DNA of 64,000 nucleotides from Calcarisporiella thermophila CBS 279.70 (Eukaryota > Calcarisporiellomycota): positions 201,728-265,727 of the forward strand of contig NW_027192218.1 in the NCBI RefSeq assembly GCF_041956535.1. The letters are read 5' to 3'. Of this stretch, positions 23,352 to 35,945 are shown one piece after another (the stretch's first letter is position 1; each line of letters begins with the position of its first letter). The notes beneath the pieces were generated by a model. That model was not told the origin of the DNA. It did no database searches and saw only the letters and a list, made by a program, of their open reading frames with translations. Made by a program: the position numbers and the translations under genes.

Positions 23352-23544
23352 TTTCAAGCAATGTTGCAACCTCAAAATTTTACGTCTTTTTAATAAAACT
23401 AAAATCAAAAAAATGGCCACCTTTATATTAAAATTCAACACTTGTGACGTCACCATTCAGTAGCGGATTGACGATAACTTGAGAAATGAGATGTAACGAG
23501 GGTTTTTCTTCCTCTTTGACCGGCTTTTCTTCGAGATAGATATC
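23352..23544. promoter_or_regulatory. Bidirectional promoter UreG/RPL11
   Basis: 193 bp between divergent starts of a low-demand metal chaperone and a ribosomal protein. A pyrimidine-rich segment (CTTCCTCTTTGACC, then CTTTTCTTC) precedes the RPL11 start, as is common at ribosomal protein gene starts. No specific factor site is identified. Confidence 0.45.
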
Positions 23545-24255
23545 ATGGTAAGCATAAGTTACGGAGTGTAGTAGATGGATGGATAGATGGATGGATGAAA
23601 GATATATGTTAATGTTGATGAAATGTTGATTTTAAAATTTTATTCCAACATTGAAGAGCGCCGACGACAAGAAGACCGCCACCAATCCGATGAAGGAGCT
23701 GCGGATCGAAAAGCTCGTTCTCAACATCTGTGTCGGCGAGTCCGGTGACCGTCTGACCCGTGCTGCTAAGGTGCTCGAGCAACTTACCGGCCAGCAACCC
23801 GTCTACTCCAAGGCCCGTTATACTGTGCGTACATTTGGTATTCGTCGTAACGAAAAGATTGCCGTACACGTCACTGTTCGAGGACCCAAAGCAGAGGAGA
23901 TCCTTGAACGTGGACTTAAAGTGAAGGAGTATGAACTTCGCAACCGCAACTTCTCCGGCACTGGCAATTTTGGATTTGGTATCCAAGAACACATTGATTT
24001 AGGAATTAAGTATGATCCTTCCATTGGTATCTACGGTATGGACTTTTACGTCGTCATGGGTCGCCCTGGCCTCCGTGTTAGTCGCCGTAAACGTTGTGTG
24101 CAAAAGATCGGATTCCAGCATCGCGTTACCAAGGATGAGACCATCAAATGGTTCAAACAGAGGGTAAAAATATATTTTCACCTATCAACCGGTAAACTAT
24201 CTAACCAATATTTTATTTTCCCCTCCAGTTCGATGGTATCGTTTTAAACAAGTAA
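23545..24255 (+). CDS. RPL11: Large ribosomal subunit protein uL5 (RPL11)
   Basis: Component of the 60S central protuberance, contacting 5S rRNA. Three exons: ATG alone (23545-23547), 23657-24163, and 24229-24255; 178 residues, the usual length. The spliced start is [20 protein letters not shown]. Conserved blocks include [59 protein letters not shown] and [15 protein letters not shown]. The end, [13 protein letters not shown], is created by the last splice and matches the WFQQKYDGIILPGK end of other uL5 proteins. The first intron (23548-23656, 109 nt) directly follows the start codon and contains a GATG microsatellite. Confidence 0.97.
23574..23597 (+). repeat. (GATG)n microsatellite in RPL11 intron 1
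   Basis: Six tandem tetranucleotides, five GATG and one GATA, inside the first intron of RPL11. Likely length-variable between strains; no function inferred. Confidence 0.8.
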
Positions 24256-24459
24256 ATATACTTGTGCTTATTCCCAATGAGCAATAAATTTTTTTTTATT
24301 TTTTCTCCTCACTTTTGATAAAGTGTTTTCCCAGTTTTGAACACTGGATAATGTTTAGGATATGATTTATTTTAAGGAAAAACTTTAAAATACTGAAGCA
24401 AGCATAAAATAGTATTAAGGGATCCTTGGTAATTATGTGAATTAAAGTAGCATATAAAT

Positions 24460-27400
24460 TTACCGCGTGTTCTTTGAAAAATAATGGTTTAAGAGACCTC
24501 GAAGCCGAGCGTCCAAGTCCACCAAATGCATGAACAAAGAATCACCAACAGAATGATAGATCGCCACCAATGTATCAACAGCCTCTTTCCTAATCAGCAC
24601 TTCTTTTCGCTGAAGACCTTTCAAACACAGAGGAACTAGCCTGCTAAGCATCTTGTCTAGCTGACCTGACTCAAGGCGCCTGATTACCCGAGTAAGAAAA
24701 TTAAAGCATGCTGGTACAGTTGGAGAAATGACCTCTTCATTTATATTTCCAAAACACGCTTCCAGATGTGGAACAACAGCATCTATTGCCACAGTAGGTT
24801 GCACTACCTCGGATAACTCGAGAAGAGACATGTCAGCAGCCCCACGCAGCTCTCTTGAGCTATCAGCTGTACATTCCAAAAGTGCTGGTAATATTATGGA
24901 AACTCGCTCACAAAAATATACAGTTTGCTTTTCGAGCAATTGACGAATCACGGCTAATGCATCTTCCTTGAGTTTTATAGGCTGCAGTCATATAGGTAGC
25001 CTATTAAGTTAGAAGTCTCTAAGAATAGTATAAAAACTTATATAAAAATACCTGAGTACTGCATAGAAATTCAGATAAAGTCTCCAGCAAAACTTGAAAT
25101 TTGACACCTCCTTCCCACACTGCTTCACCCTCAAGCAATTGATCTGCAGCCACTTTGGTGTCTTTTGATAGTCGCACCAACTTGCGGAAAAGATGTGAAT
25201 CAACTTCACCGTTTTTAAGTCTTGAGATGAGAACATCCAATAGAACGCTTTTTTCCTGAGTTCCAGTAGGTGATGGGGAAACTGCATTGGTACCTAATTC
25301 AGTAAAAAATTGGGGTGTTCTTAAATCAGTTTAATGAGAATTATTGTGTACTGCATAGATGTACATTACTTTGTATTAACCGAGGCTCACCCTTCGATAT
25401 TTCTAAATAGCCACCATCTTTTCCGTAGGTATCTTGAGAAGATGGAGAAGCACAGGTATTAATATTGGGTGTCATGATTTTCGAAGGAGTTGGGATAATA
25501 TTGTCATTGCTATGGTTAATATCTGTTGAATCTGAAAGTTTTCTCGGAACAGTAGGCGTAGAGAAAATCCTTTGTTCTAACGAGCGACGACTAGGTGTAG
25601 CCGCGGGAGTTGAGCTGCCAACGGGGATTTGCCAGCCACCTAACATAGAATCATCAAGCTCCATATTCGGCAACTGCTCCTAAAAGTATCCCAGTATATT
25701 AGCAAAATTTTCACAGGATATGGCGACAAATTACAAGTACTCTGCCTACCTTATTCAAATCATCTATCTGATCCCCCTCGATCAGGTGACGTTCTAACGC
25801 AAAACAAGATATATCTCCAGCATTGGCTTTTCCTGATGTCATATCCTCGCAGGTGAAATCTCCAGTGGTTTTTATATCGGTCCCATGGGGAATATTGGGG
25901 TTTTCATTATAATGGCCAAATTCGTTCTCTCCAATAGCCTTTTCAACTTTCGAAACCATAATTGCATCAAAGGTGAGTAAAATTTCGTTGAAAAAATCTG
26001 GTTGCAATTCGCGAAGTCCACGTAGCACACGAATAAGTTGCTGTAGAGATTGCGGTGAAGCCTTTGGTAGAGCAAGGACCAGGCGGTTCATATATTTTTT
26101 GAAATTCTGAGGATCTGAAAAATAGTTCACTTCTCCGCTTAGCCCTCCATAACAATACTGCTCTACTATATCAGCCATCCATTCGAGTAATCCTCTCGAC
26201 ACTTTACGACGCTGTGCAGAAGTTAATACTTGCTCTTTCTTATTTCGGTCTACCATAGAGGTATCAAGTCTCCCCCGAGGTGGCATACCTCCTAAACCTC
26301 CTACCGTCAATAATGTATTCAGAAGTTCTTCACAAGCACATGCGCGTCTTTCTTCGCTCTGTTCGAATTCGTCCCGTACGAAAATCAGACCAGATTTTGC
26401 TAACGCTGAAATTGCTGCATCTTCTGCGGTATTTCCATCCTCTGTAGCAATCGTCAAAAGGCGAGGAATAAGCTGCTGAAATGATGCAAATTCAACCAAA
26501 AAACGAAGTATTGGAGGGGAAAATAGTGGTTCAACTACTGCAAGTTTATCTCCATCCGCCATTAATTCTACTAAGCTTGACGCAAGACCCACTAAATCAA
26601 CATCTTGAAGCTGCCCAATGGATAATATTGCATTACGCAAATCCATTGGTTTTTCAACGATCTGTAGATTTTCAATGATCTTGGCGAGTTGCTGAATGCC
26701 CTCACTACGAATTAGCGTATTTGGATTTTGGATTTTGGAGATTATGCTCTGCTGTCGTGGCCTAAGAGTAGATGGAGACGAAATGCGCCTTGGAGAATAG
26801 GGTGCGACTTTCCGAGGAGATGCGTGAGGAGAGTGTTCTTGCGGGGTAGGAGATCTTGATCTAGACAACCCAGGTGACGAATTACCAGACATTGGCGGAG
26901 TCAAGGCCACAGAGTTTTCCTGCTGTTGCTTCGGGGAGTTTATTGATGCTGTCGCTAAACGCTTGGGAATACTGCTTAATTTCCCTCCCGATGAACTCTG
27001 CTGTGTTTTATCACCGATAGGAGCCTGTGTGCCAAATGCAGACATACCATCTTTTGGCTTGCTTTTCATAACAAGCTTGTTTGAGCTCATGTCCAAACCC
27101 TTGAGCATTTGCTCTCCTTGATCACGCCATACTTCCCATATCATCCAGAATACTTCTCGCGTAACCTCACGTACTTTCGGATTAGCATCACCGAGACCTT
27201 TTTTCACGCATTTTTCAAGGAGCTCGAGACCTCCGCTTCTCTCAATTTGACCGGCATCTTGTTGACCATGAGTAGCGAGGACAACTCTAATGAACTGCAT
27301 TGCATAAAGTCGCGTCTGTTGACTTTTGTCTCCCATTGCTACCCAAAGCTGCTGGATAGATTTAAAATGGTATGAAGTCGAGCGAAGAAGTGTGATAGCA

Positions 27401-28989
27401 GCATTTGCACCCGCTTGAGCCACAATCTTTTTTGTAAGAGAGGTGAGTTTAAGTAAATTAGAGAGAATGTGTTCTTGAAATGGATCAAGTGCAGTGCCCA
27501 GGTTCGTGGCAAGATCAATGAAAAGGCGGGTAGTAGCGACAGATAAAGTGGTTCTCAAACTATGTAGCTATTAGATCATCAGTCAAATCTAACTGTTTTT
27601 AATTAGTAGTTTATTAAGCTTATTTCATACCAAGCCGGTAAATCCCTCCATCACAGCCTTCAGTCCCTGCAAAAAAGTGTCGGGAAAGCTTGAATAGGCA
27701 TTTCCAATAACAAGTGCACGTAAATGATGAACGTGTTTCTCGCGAATGCTCCAATTATGCTCCGTTTCCTTCCCCTTCAAATCAGAGACCATTTTTGAGA
27801 ACTCCGTTTCAAGCTCTTTTGAGGTATTAACCTATACAAATATAAATGAGAAAGGATTATATAATTCTCATTTGATTGAGAGTATGCCCATACATAGATT
27901 GGAGAAATGTTTGATGCAATCGAATCTGCTCCATCATCTCCCCCGGAATTTAATACAGCAACATTGGCAATATCTGAATCAGCCGCTCGATCTGATATAG
28001 CGTCAGCCTCGATTTGATAAGAATTCACTTTCTCCATGATACTTTCTGCGATTGTTTGACGTATTTTTGACTTTTCTAGCTGCCTCTTTAGATCGTATTT
28101 TGCGTGCGATGGAGCAGTACTACAACCAAAATTGGCAGTTAGCACTAGTCCAAAGATTATATTCGAAGAATCTCTCACATAAACATTGACAAAATAGCAT
28201 CTTTGCTGACTTCTCGAACTGCCCCGTCGGGATCTTCGAGCAAATCGACCAAATGTGGCATCCACGGACGCAGCGGGAATTCCGCATAATCTCTAAAAAG
28301 CCCAACCAAGAGAAGGCAAATCTGAAAGCAAAATTAGAAAACAGATTACACAATTATAAAGAGTATATGATACTAACCTGCTCGCGAACCTTGGAAGTTT
28401 TATGTCCAAACCCATGCTCTCTAATATTTTTATCTATTATAGAAGTGGAGCGAGATTTGGCGACTTTGTGCCACACATCCTGGAGGGCTTGTGAAGCAAG
28501 AACACGCGCGCGAGATTTACTGTCTCCTAATCTGTCAATTAAAATGGGAACGCAGTGTGACAGGGTCTGATCAAGTTTTGAAGGAAAATATTCGGACTGG
28601 ACACTAATCAAATGAACAATTAAGCTAAGTGATGCAGTATATATCGCCATCTGTGAGGATTTCAGATATTTTTCAAGCTCTGCGATCAGCAGGTCGAAGG
28701 ATTGCTATAATCACCGTTGGAATTAGACAAACGAGTTAATATAAAGTTTACAACGCGTATATGAATGTAATAAAGTGAAATTTTATGATATTATTTACAA
28801 CCTCGTCTAAAGTGCTGTAATTTTCTTCGTTCCATTGGGAAAAAATTTGTTCAAGATGTAATAAAATCTCGTGTCGCCTCTCGGAATCTAAATGTAATCA
28901 AATGAGAATTGTGAATGGTAAATTCAAAATAAGAAAATAGATTTACCTATATTACTCTGCAGAAGAGTAACTGCCTGAACGTAGTCCAT
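24460..28989 (-). CDS. CLASP-family microtubule-associated TOG protein
   Basis: CLASPs bind microtubule plus ends and rescue growth. The product is about 1,300 residues across roughly nine exons. N-terminal TOG-like HEAT helices begin MDYVQAVTLLQSNI. A CLASP_N-type block lies around 28500-27300 (SKSRARVLASQALQDVWHKV; LTSLTKKIVAQAGANAAITLL; NPKVREVTREVFWMIWEVW). A Ser/Pro/Arg-rich linker (about 27050-26700) carries KLSSIPKRL, a fit to the SxIP motif that recruits EB1. C-terminal HEAT repeats follow (LEWMADIVEQYCYGGLS; ELSEVVQPTVAIDAVVPHLE; EVLIRKEAVDTLVAIYHSVG) and the protein ends NHYFSKNTR. ATG 28987-28989 is the best start; an upstream acceptor in the same frame could mean an extra 5' exon. 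Confidence 0.88.
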
Positions 28990-29790
28990 TTGTCTTGCTG
29001 AACTACACAAATTCTTTGCGATTGCTTCTCTGCGATTCAACAAAAAAACCACTCTTTACTAAATATTCAATTTGATTGGCTATTTGGGGGCTGAAACGTT
29101 ACTATATATTTTAGATATTCTTTCAAAGACAATATAAAACAAATCGAAAACCCACTTGAGAGAATGAGATTATTTGTCGAACTAGACACTTTCTAATATG
29201 CTAGCATAATTCACTCGACTTTCAAGAGTAAGCAAGTATTAAGTTTCTACTTGATCCTCCTCTATATTATTATCGTTCGACAGTCATATATTAGTCAAAA
29301 AACGCAACATATCTAATTATGATCGCTATTCTAAATACGAAAGCACGGTAATAAAGCCCATCATAAGCATTGCAATACTTGGTCAGTATGACAAATAAAG
29401 TGAATAAATATATATTCAATTCTTGTAGGTTGGCTATTAAAAAATCTATTACTAATATGTGTTCCTATGATTTTACATTTAGAGTTATGAAGAAATATAA
29501 TTATGCTCTCCTATATTATTATGATCTTTCTTACTCCAGGGCTACTATCTTATCAATACAAGAAAATTCGAAATATATATCAACACGTATATTTATTCTA
29601 TACGAGAAACTAAAGGGGCTAGATAATACTTTAATTATTAGAGATATATTCAATTTAACCAATGGAAAATGGTTCATAAATTCAAGATTTATCTGTTTAT
29701 AAACATTTAATAATAAGTCATCTCATTCTAAAGTGAGTGGACTAGGAAGAAAGAAATTATCTCAAAAATATTATCTCTATCTACAACCGC
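28990..29790. other. AT-rich spacer CLASP/COX17
   Basis: About 800 bp of strongly AT-rich sequence upstream of CLASP and downstream of COX17. A 110-codon plus-strand open frame at 29370-29702 is lysine/isoleucine/tyrosine-rich, with no recognisable domain, and I regard it as chance. No RNA gene is seen. Confidence 0.5.
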
Positions 29791-30012
29791 CTACACTTTA
29801 AAACCAAATGATCTCATGCATTCCTTGTGAGCTTCAATTAAATCTCGACACGATTCCTCAGAATTAAATAACATGCATTCGTCCCGAGCTTTTTTTGTCT
29901 CTGGGCAAGCGCAACATGGCTTTGGGCGAGGTTGATCCTTTAACTCCGTTGTAGCATTAGCACTAGGATTCATTTCTATGGCAGAGGAAGGAAGAGAAAC
30001 ACTGCTAGACAT
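29791..30012 (-). CDS. COX17: Cytochrome c oxidase copper chaperone COX17
   Basis: Single-exon 73-residue protein of the mitochondrial intermembrane space that hands copper to SCO1 and COX11 for cytochrome oxidase assembly. It carries the family signature [18 protein letters not shown], with the Cu-binding Cys-Cys pair, followed by the second Cys pair ([12 protein letters not shown]). Together these form the twin CX9C fold, and it ends RSFGFKV. The N-terminal 30 residues are a polar extension. Length is usual. Being intronless is unusual for this window but normal for so short a gene. Confidence 0.97.
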   Translation of the reverse strand: MSSSVSLPSSAIEMNPSANATTELKDQPRPKPCCACPETKKARDECMLFNSEESCRDLIEAHKECMRSFGFKV

Positions 30013-31007
30013 AGTTACTACGTATGTTTTGATATATTACAAAGTTTTCATGTACAATGATCTGGAGGGAATATATTTAAGTGAAGTTTGCGACTTTATT
30101 TATAATATATACCAGTCACAACTAATTATCCGAAAAAAATTCCAGATATATGGAGGTATATGAGTAGAATAATCAGCTAATCTTATACAGCAAGACATAT
30201 GAGATACACCAAAGTTTACAAAATTAACTATTATCAAGTGATAGTTCCTATTTCATTAACCATTGTAATTCGACACTTGTAATGTGTCTCTTTAGGATTA
30301 ATTGGAAAATACGATTCCGAGTTAAAAAAAAATTCCCTTCAATGAAAATTATAAAAATTAGAAAATTTAAAAAATTATTAAAATTTCAAAATTTATTTTA
30401 TTTGTTTCTTTTTTATTTTTTATTTTTTTTCAATTTTGATAGGATGCTTTTTGCATTCACTAATAAGCATTTTGAAATTAGTAGACAACCTCTAATAAGC
30501 CCTTCCCTCAATAAAATCTTTTAACATCACGATGATCTTGAATTTCACCCTCATAATAGATTATATCGCTCAAGATCTTTTGAATGGATATAAGGAAAAA
30601 TTGAGAATTATTTCCAATCAAAGTAGATTGCCATTCCGTAGAGGGTTATTGGCTTTTCAATAGGGTTGAGAAATGTACAAATTACTTTTCCTTGTACTAA
30701 TATTCCCACCATTTTAATATATATCAGCAAACAAACTTGGAGAATTAGGGTTTTTATTTTCACTCGTACAAACTATGAGGGTGAATGGGTTTGATTCTAT
30801 AAAAGAAATACTCAAGTGTTGGGATATTTTGTTTAACATTAACGTCGCACAAATTTCCAAGTTCCGAAATGATCGCGAAATTTATATTTACGGGCATTTC
30901 ACCCTTTTTCCTCTTGCAACAACTTCTTTTGAATAGATTTTTAATCAGTATTTTACTCGACTTTCCCCTAACTTGGTGTACGCTTTACAATCTTTTCATC
31001 CAGTTTA
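30013..31007. other. AT-rich divergent spacer COX17 / GPI protein
   Basis: About 1 kb, very AT-rich, with long A and T tracts near 30310-30440. It must contain the promoters of COX17 (-) and the GPI protein (+). The open frames here are low-complexity (KIIKIRKFKKLLKF type) and are not believed. Nothing else is seen. Confidence 0.5.
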
Positions 31008-31862
31008 ATGATGCAATTCATTTTCTTTTACATAATATTTACTGCACTGCTCGCAAGAGCGGATCTTCCTGTCGCGGTAACCACAAGTTTAATATCTGGT
31101 TGTACTCCACAAGACCTCTTATACGAATCATATTGTTTAGGTCACAGATCCTTGGGGAAGTACTGTATGGGAGGCGGGAAAATCCGCTAGTGTGCTATGG
31201 ACAGTCAATGGAGAAGCAAAGAATCCCGTTGAAATCGCTCTTATGACTGGTGTTCCTACTAGCGCAACGTATGAAGTTATATTTTATATTCCATTAACTG
31301 GTGAAAAGTGTAAACCTATAATTATAACACTATTTGTCTATAGAGTTTCCTATATTTTGGCCGACAGTCTAGATATATCAGAGAAAAAATTTGATGTGCT
31401 TCGAGTGCCAGATCTCCCCACTCGTCAAGACTATTTTGTTCGAATCGGAAATGCTCAAGAGGGTTATTCATATTCGCATAATTTTGTAGTAGGTTTTCAA
31501 TATGCATATTATCAAGCTTTTAGTTCTTTTCTCATTTTATTTCTTTTTGTTAGCTGAAGGGAAGTGGCGAAGATTTAGCTGACACATCGAATGGACTTTT
31601 ACCCCAAGAATTTAATTACACTTCGACTGCCCCCGTTGCGACATCCTCTTCTACAACTTTCCCTGTGGCAAATGTCTCTTCTATTACTTCCCGCCCTGCC
31701 ACCAATTCATCTGCCTTTCCTTCTGCAACCGGCCTGGTGCCGTCCAGCATTGTATCTCCTAGTAGTTCCGTTTCTACTTTAAGTAAAAGCATTGCTAGCA
31801 GGCAGCGTAATTTTGCGTCTCTAATAATCATCAGTGCTTTCATGGCTTTTATGCTGGTTTAA
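31008..31862 (+). CDS. Ser/Thr-rich GPI-anchored cell-wall protein (KRE9/KNH1-like N-domain)
   Basis: Secreted fungal protein. The signal peptide MMQFIFFYIIFTALLARA is followed, after splicing of a first intron (from 31074), by VTDPWGSTVWEAGKSASVLW-TVNG. This is the start of the Ig-like 'Ser-Thr-rich GPI-anchored membrane' domain. The domain continues PVEIALMTGVPTSATYEV, SYILADSLDIS, FDVLRVPDLPTRQDYFVRIG and YSYSHNFVV, typical of this family (R-P-LP-G-YF-RI). A Ser/Thr/Val/Pro tail (about 31610-31800) leads to a hydrophobic end SLIIISAFMAFMLV that suggests a GPI signal. Introns are phased as 31074-31141, about 31310-31343, and about 31487-31553. Likely wall-associated; enzymatic activity is not expected. 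Confidence 0.85.
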
Positions 31863-32050
31863 ATTTTCGTGTTTTTATTCCGTAGGGATGTTTGTTAAGG
31901 ATTTTTTATACCTAGGATAGATTTGGTCATAAGGATAATGATATTTATAACCAATATAGAAATTAAAAGTTTAATTTCCGTTAAAATAATGAAAATGAGA
32001 TATAAAAGTCAATAGGCAAAATAAAGTTATGGTAAAAAGAATAAAAAAGT

Positions 32051-33634
32051 CTATTTCTTTCCGTTAATAGTGCCCACAGCACGGCTAGAATAAGGCGAGT
32101 TCGAGAAAATAAATTTCTCCAGTTGTCCCATAGCTTCTTTTGGGTCTTGTGAAAAATGTTGAAGCTTAAACTTATAATCATCGTGATGTTTGTCAAAATA
32201 AAAGAAACGAGGTTCCCAGTCAATATCTTCAGATTCCCTTATACGTGCCTCTTTGCGCTGTCTCTCCTCAATAGTTGTCTTTTCATCTGTTGCAAGATCA
32301 ATATCTCGGCTAAGCAATGCTTTGGTAACCTTTGACCAGAGTCTATGTGTCATGCAAAAGCATTAATGAACTATTATTAGTTGCAAATAATAGCAATAAA
32401 ATTGAATTGAAAATTACTTTCTAGATTCCCGTTCCTCCTGGTCAGCTTCAGGGGCTACAATCTTGGGTTGAACCTTGTGGTCATGGACATTCACAAGAAG
32501 TTTGTTATCGTTTGACTATATATTTTTGTTGAGCTGTTAATTAGGAAATCGTCCAAAGTACGACTAGATACAAACATATACCTTATATTTTCTAATAAAC
32601 ATCGAATCAGACCAGGTGCCAGATATTTCATAGAGTGTTTCTCCAGTTGATTCTCTCTTAATTTTCCCAATTATAGTATTGTAAGTCCCTGAGAAAAATC
32701 CCTGAAAGAAGTGCAAGATATAAGCAGATTGCATCATTTTTTAATAGATTAATAAATGTTAAAATCGACCTTAGTTTTAAAATCGATTTCACAAACTAGG
32801 TCACTCTTAGTGCAGCGAACTATTGATTGATCACCAAGTTCGAGAACCATTGTGCCAAAAAGAATACCACGTGCATACATATTTGGCATTTTGATTTCAT
32901 ACTCCTCATTTGGATGGCTAAGGAATTGAATCCTTGAGATTCCATCAACGATTGTAGCCGCGCTGTTACCAAGAAACTTGCTTTTTGGGCGGAAATCGCC
33001 ACGGATCACCAAGTTATTAGCAAAGCTTGCATAATAATATGCAGAAATAGGGGGGTGGTGAGACACTATCGAGAAAAATAATTAAAAATGAAAATTATTA
33101 AGAGCTGTGGAGTTGAAGCATTCCAACCTTGTTCTGCGAAGTATATCCCTTCGCTACCATCATTGTATTTATACCGGCAGCGGAATATTTCACCGAGTAC
33201 GGGATTGTATGGCTTCTTCACGCCCTATATATAAAGAACTATTGTCTTCAGAAACGAATGGACTTGCTAATATTTTATGCTGACCTTTGGCTTTATATGC
33301 CAACCACTTAGGTAATAGCGCACCACATCAATAAATCTTTCTAACGGATCATTTTTTGTCGATGTTCTGTTATCATAAATTATTCACGTGTAAATAACAG
33401 TAACAATAGATATCAAATTTTATAGAGGCGAAAGTAAACTCACTTTAATATCAGCTCTGGGTGGCTCATAAAATCTGATATTCGTTCAAGCATACTCCGT
33501 GGTTCCAGTACGAATGTAGGAAGCGTTACCCGATGTAAGTCCATTCCAAGACGTAGCTGGGAAATCAAGCCTAGTAAAATACTCCGTGGCTTTTCATCAA
33601 GAACTTCCGTGCATTCACTGTTATTTTCCGCCAT
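32051..33634 (-). CDS. Oxysterol-binding protein-related lipid transfer protein (Osh6/7-like)
   Basis: Lipid exchanger made of a single ORD without PH or ankyrin domains. Blocks in order: LPTFVLEPRSMLERISDFMS, a LPTF-LE signature like that of the phosphatidylserine carriers Osh6/Osh7 and ORP5/8. Then KPYNPVLGEIFRCRY, EQVSHHPPISAYYY (the family fingerprint that binds PI4P phosphates), TIVDGISRIQFL, GTMVLELGD, CEIDFKTKGFFSGTYN, GTWSD, LWSKVTKAL, and IEERQRKEARIRE with WEPRFFYF near the end. About six exons. ATG 33632-33634 is the first in-frame methionine (MAENNSEC); stop at 32051-32053. It probably moves phosphatidylserine or sterol between the ER and plasma membrane; the exact ligand is inferred from the LPTF motif. 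Confidence 0.92.
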
Positions 33635-34009
33635 CTCGACTTCCAATATTTTTAAGTAGCAATGGGGTAATAATTAAAAACGATATTTTAATATATTACA
33701 TATAATATGTATATATATATATTCATATATGGATTTTGTGCGAAAAACAATACAAATACGCCTTCACAAAATGATTTGAAGTGGAGAAAAGGAAAAAATA
33801 CGCGTTTAAAAGAAATATGAGAGCGAGCAATTGAGAAAGATAAGAGAGGAAAAAGTGAAAAAAAAATGTTCTAATGATATAGAGAATTAAGTATTCACCC
33901 CAATTTTACCCTTGACAAGATTCATATATGTCGTCATATTATTACGTCATTAACGCAAAATACCTTTTCCTAAATTTTAACACCTTGGAGTTTTGGTGAT
34001 CTATATAAC
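33635..34009. promoter_or_regulatory. Divergent promoter region OSH/TAF12
   Basis: 375 bp between divergent start codons, AT-rich, with a TATATATATATAT tract near 33710. No specific motif is recognised. Confidence 0.45.
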
Positions 34010-35743
34010 ATGTCACAGCCTCCACAACCAAATGAACTTCAACTTCCACAATCTTCACTAGGATCTGCGACTGGGCTCAATCTTCAATCTGGTGTTACAT
34101 TTCCAGCAAACACTCTTCTTACATCACAACCTGCGACTCATTCAACAGAAGATCACTCTTCACTTACTGCTACCTCCCAAGCGTCATCTATCACTCCCAC
34201 ACCATTAACAAAATCTAACTCTCAAAAAGGTAAACGTGGGCCAAAACCAAAGGTTAGTGGTCAACAATTATAATAGTGATCTTTAAACGCAGGCAATTAT
34301 AATTTGTTAACGCTGCCTTTTTCAATAGACACAGCCAGGCACATCAAATAATAACAATAATAATAATACACCACTCCAGCAGCAATTAAATTTGCAAGCT
34401 TTATTACAGCAAAGGCAGCAGCTCCAACAACTTGCTCAGGCAGCCGGATTATCCACACCTCAAGGTCAAGCTTTCGCGCGCCAAGCACTAGCAATTAACT
34501 CATCTATAGGTATTCAGCAATTTAATACACCCATGGATAATTCAACACAACAACAGCAGCAGCAGCAGCAGCAGTCACAACAACAGCAGCAGCAGCAACA
34601 GCAGCAGCAACAACAGCAACAGATGGCTCTCTCCCTTATTCAGCGGCAGCTTGAGGCTATAAGAACTCGTATTTTACAAATTCAAGAAAGTTTAGCACGT
34701 ACTGATATATCTCAACAAGAACGAGATAAATTGCAACAGCAAGAACAAGAACTTTTCCAGCAATTTAAATTGTTTCAACTCGTTGTTACGAACACTGCTG
34801 CAGCACAACGGCAACAGCAGGCAACTCCAGCTGGCGCTACTAATTCTGCGGGACAATCAGTTATTTCATCCTCAGCTGCTTCACCTGCCGCATCCTCTGT
34901 TGCTGCAGCCATTCTCCAACAAAATCCTCAGCTTCTCTCACAGCAGCATCAACAATCACACCAAACCTTGTCACAACAGAACCAAAATCAACACAGAGCT
35001 TATGGTGCTGCAGCGCTTTCGAACACAGCCGATACTACTGCGAATTCGATGCAAAAGAGTAATATGAATTTATTGCAGCGTAAAGCAGGCGCTTCCTTAG
35101 CTGTTCAAAATGTGACGAAGCCCGCAATCGTATCACCCAAACCTCCTATAGCCCAGCCAGCTATTACAAAGCCTCTTTCAAAGCCCATGCTTGCCGGGAC
35201 AAATATTACTGGTATAACGAACCCATCAACTTCAATGAAACCACCAGGATTAGATATGGAAGGGGGAACCGAGCTGCTTGGAAAACGAAAAATCCAGGAG
35301 CTAGTAAGCCAGATCGATCCTAATGAAAGGCTGGAACCCGTAGTTGAAGACGTAAATATCAATGTCATTATTATTCTAGAATATATTTTATTTATTATAT
35401 TATTTTTAATAGATTCTCCTGGAGCTGGCTGATGAATTTATAGAGTCGGTAACCTCATTTGCATGTCGTCTTGCCAAACACCGTAAATCAAATACTCTAG
35501 AAGTTAAGGATTTACAACTGCATCTAGGTAGAGCACTTAACTTTGATTACGTTTTTATAATTTTCTCAATATATCATACCGCCTATAGAGCGTAATTGGA
35601 ATATTCGTATTCCTGGCTTTGCATCTGATGAGATAAGATCTGTTCGGAAATCAAACGTAGTACCAGCGCACCAGCTTAAAACGCAAGCCGTTAGCTCTGC
35701 TAAGACAGCCAGCTCTACCAGCGCGAGACACAATGTTAAATAG
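34010..35743 (+). CDS. TAF12: TFIID/SAGA subunit TAF12
   Basis: Histone-fold subunit that pairs with TAF4 (TFIID) or Ada1 (SAGA). Four exons (34010-34252, 34329-35351, 35413-35527, 35589-35743) give 511 residues. The first 420 are low-complexity: an N-terminal Ser/Thr/Pro part, a basic GKRGPKPK motif, a 25-codon glutamine tract and further Gln/Ala/Ser-rich sequence. The histone fold is at the C-terminus: [59 protein letters not shown] and [10 protein letters not shown]. This matches TAF12 precisely (L-ELV-QIDP-E-LE..L..LADDF...V...A..LAKHR...TLEVKD-Q-HLE). The tail after the fold is short and basic. Confidence 0.96.
34548..34622 (+). repeat. CAG/CAA polyglutamine tract in TAF12
   Basis: 25 consecutive codons are CAG or CAA, broken by one Ser codon. 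The mixture of CAG and CAA implies age and some stability rather than a pure recent expansion. Confidence 0.9.
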
Positions 35744-35945
35744 CCTTAATTTTTAAAGTTTTCTTAAACCATTTGTTGCAGCTTAATTTGATTATATTTT
35801 TCCAACTGGCGAAATGATTTGTAAACTTGTATCTTAAAACATGATTCTTCAAGACACCCTAAGTTGACTGCGCCTCTGTTTACTAAGAGAAATTAATTTC
35901 AGTTGATATTTGTTTTCGAACATTAAAATTTATTGAAGTGCGAAA

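Noticed and set aside
29370-29702. 110-codon plus-strand frame
   Set aside because: Very AT-rich, composed mainly of Lys/Ile/Tyr/Asn/Ser codons, no domain, no splice context; explained by base composition.
30282-30524. 80-codon plus-strand frame
   Set aside because: Low-complexity Lys/Phe/Leu product from A and T tracts.
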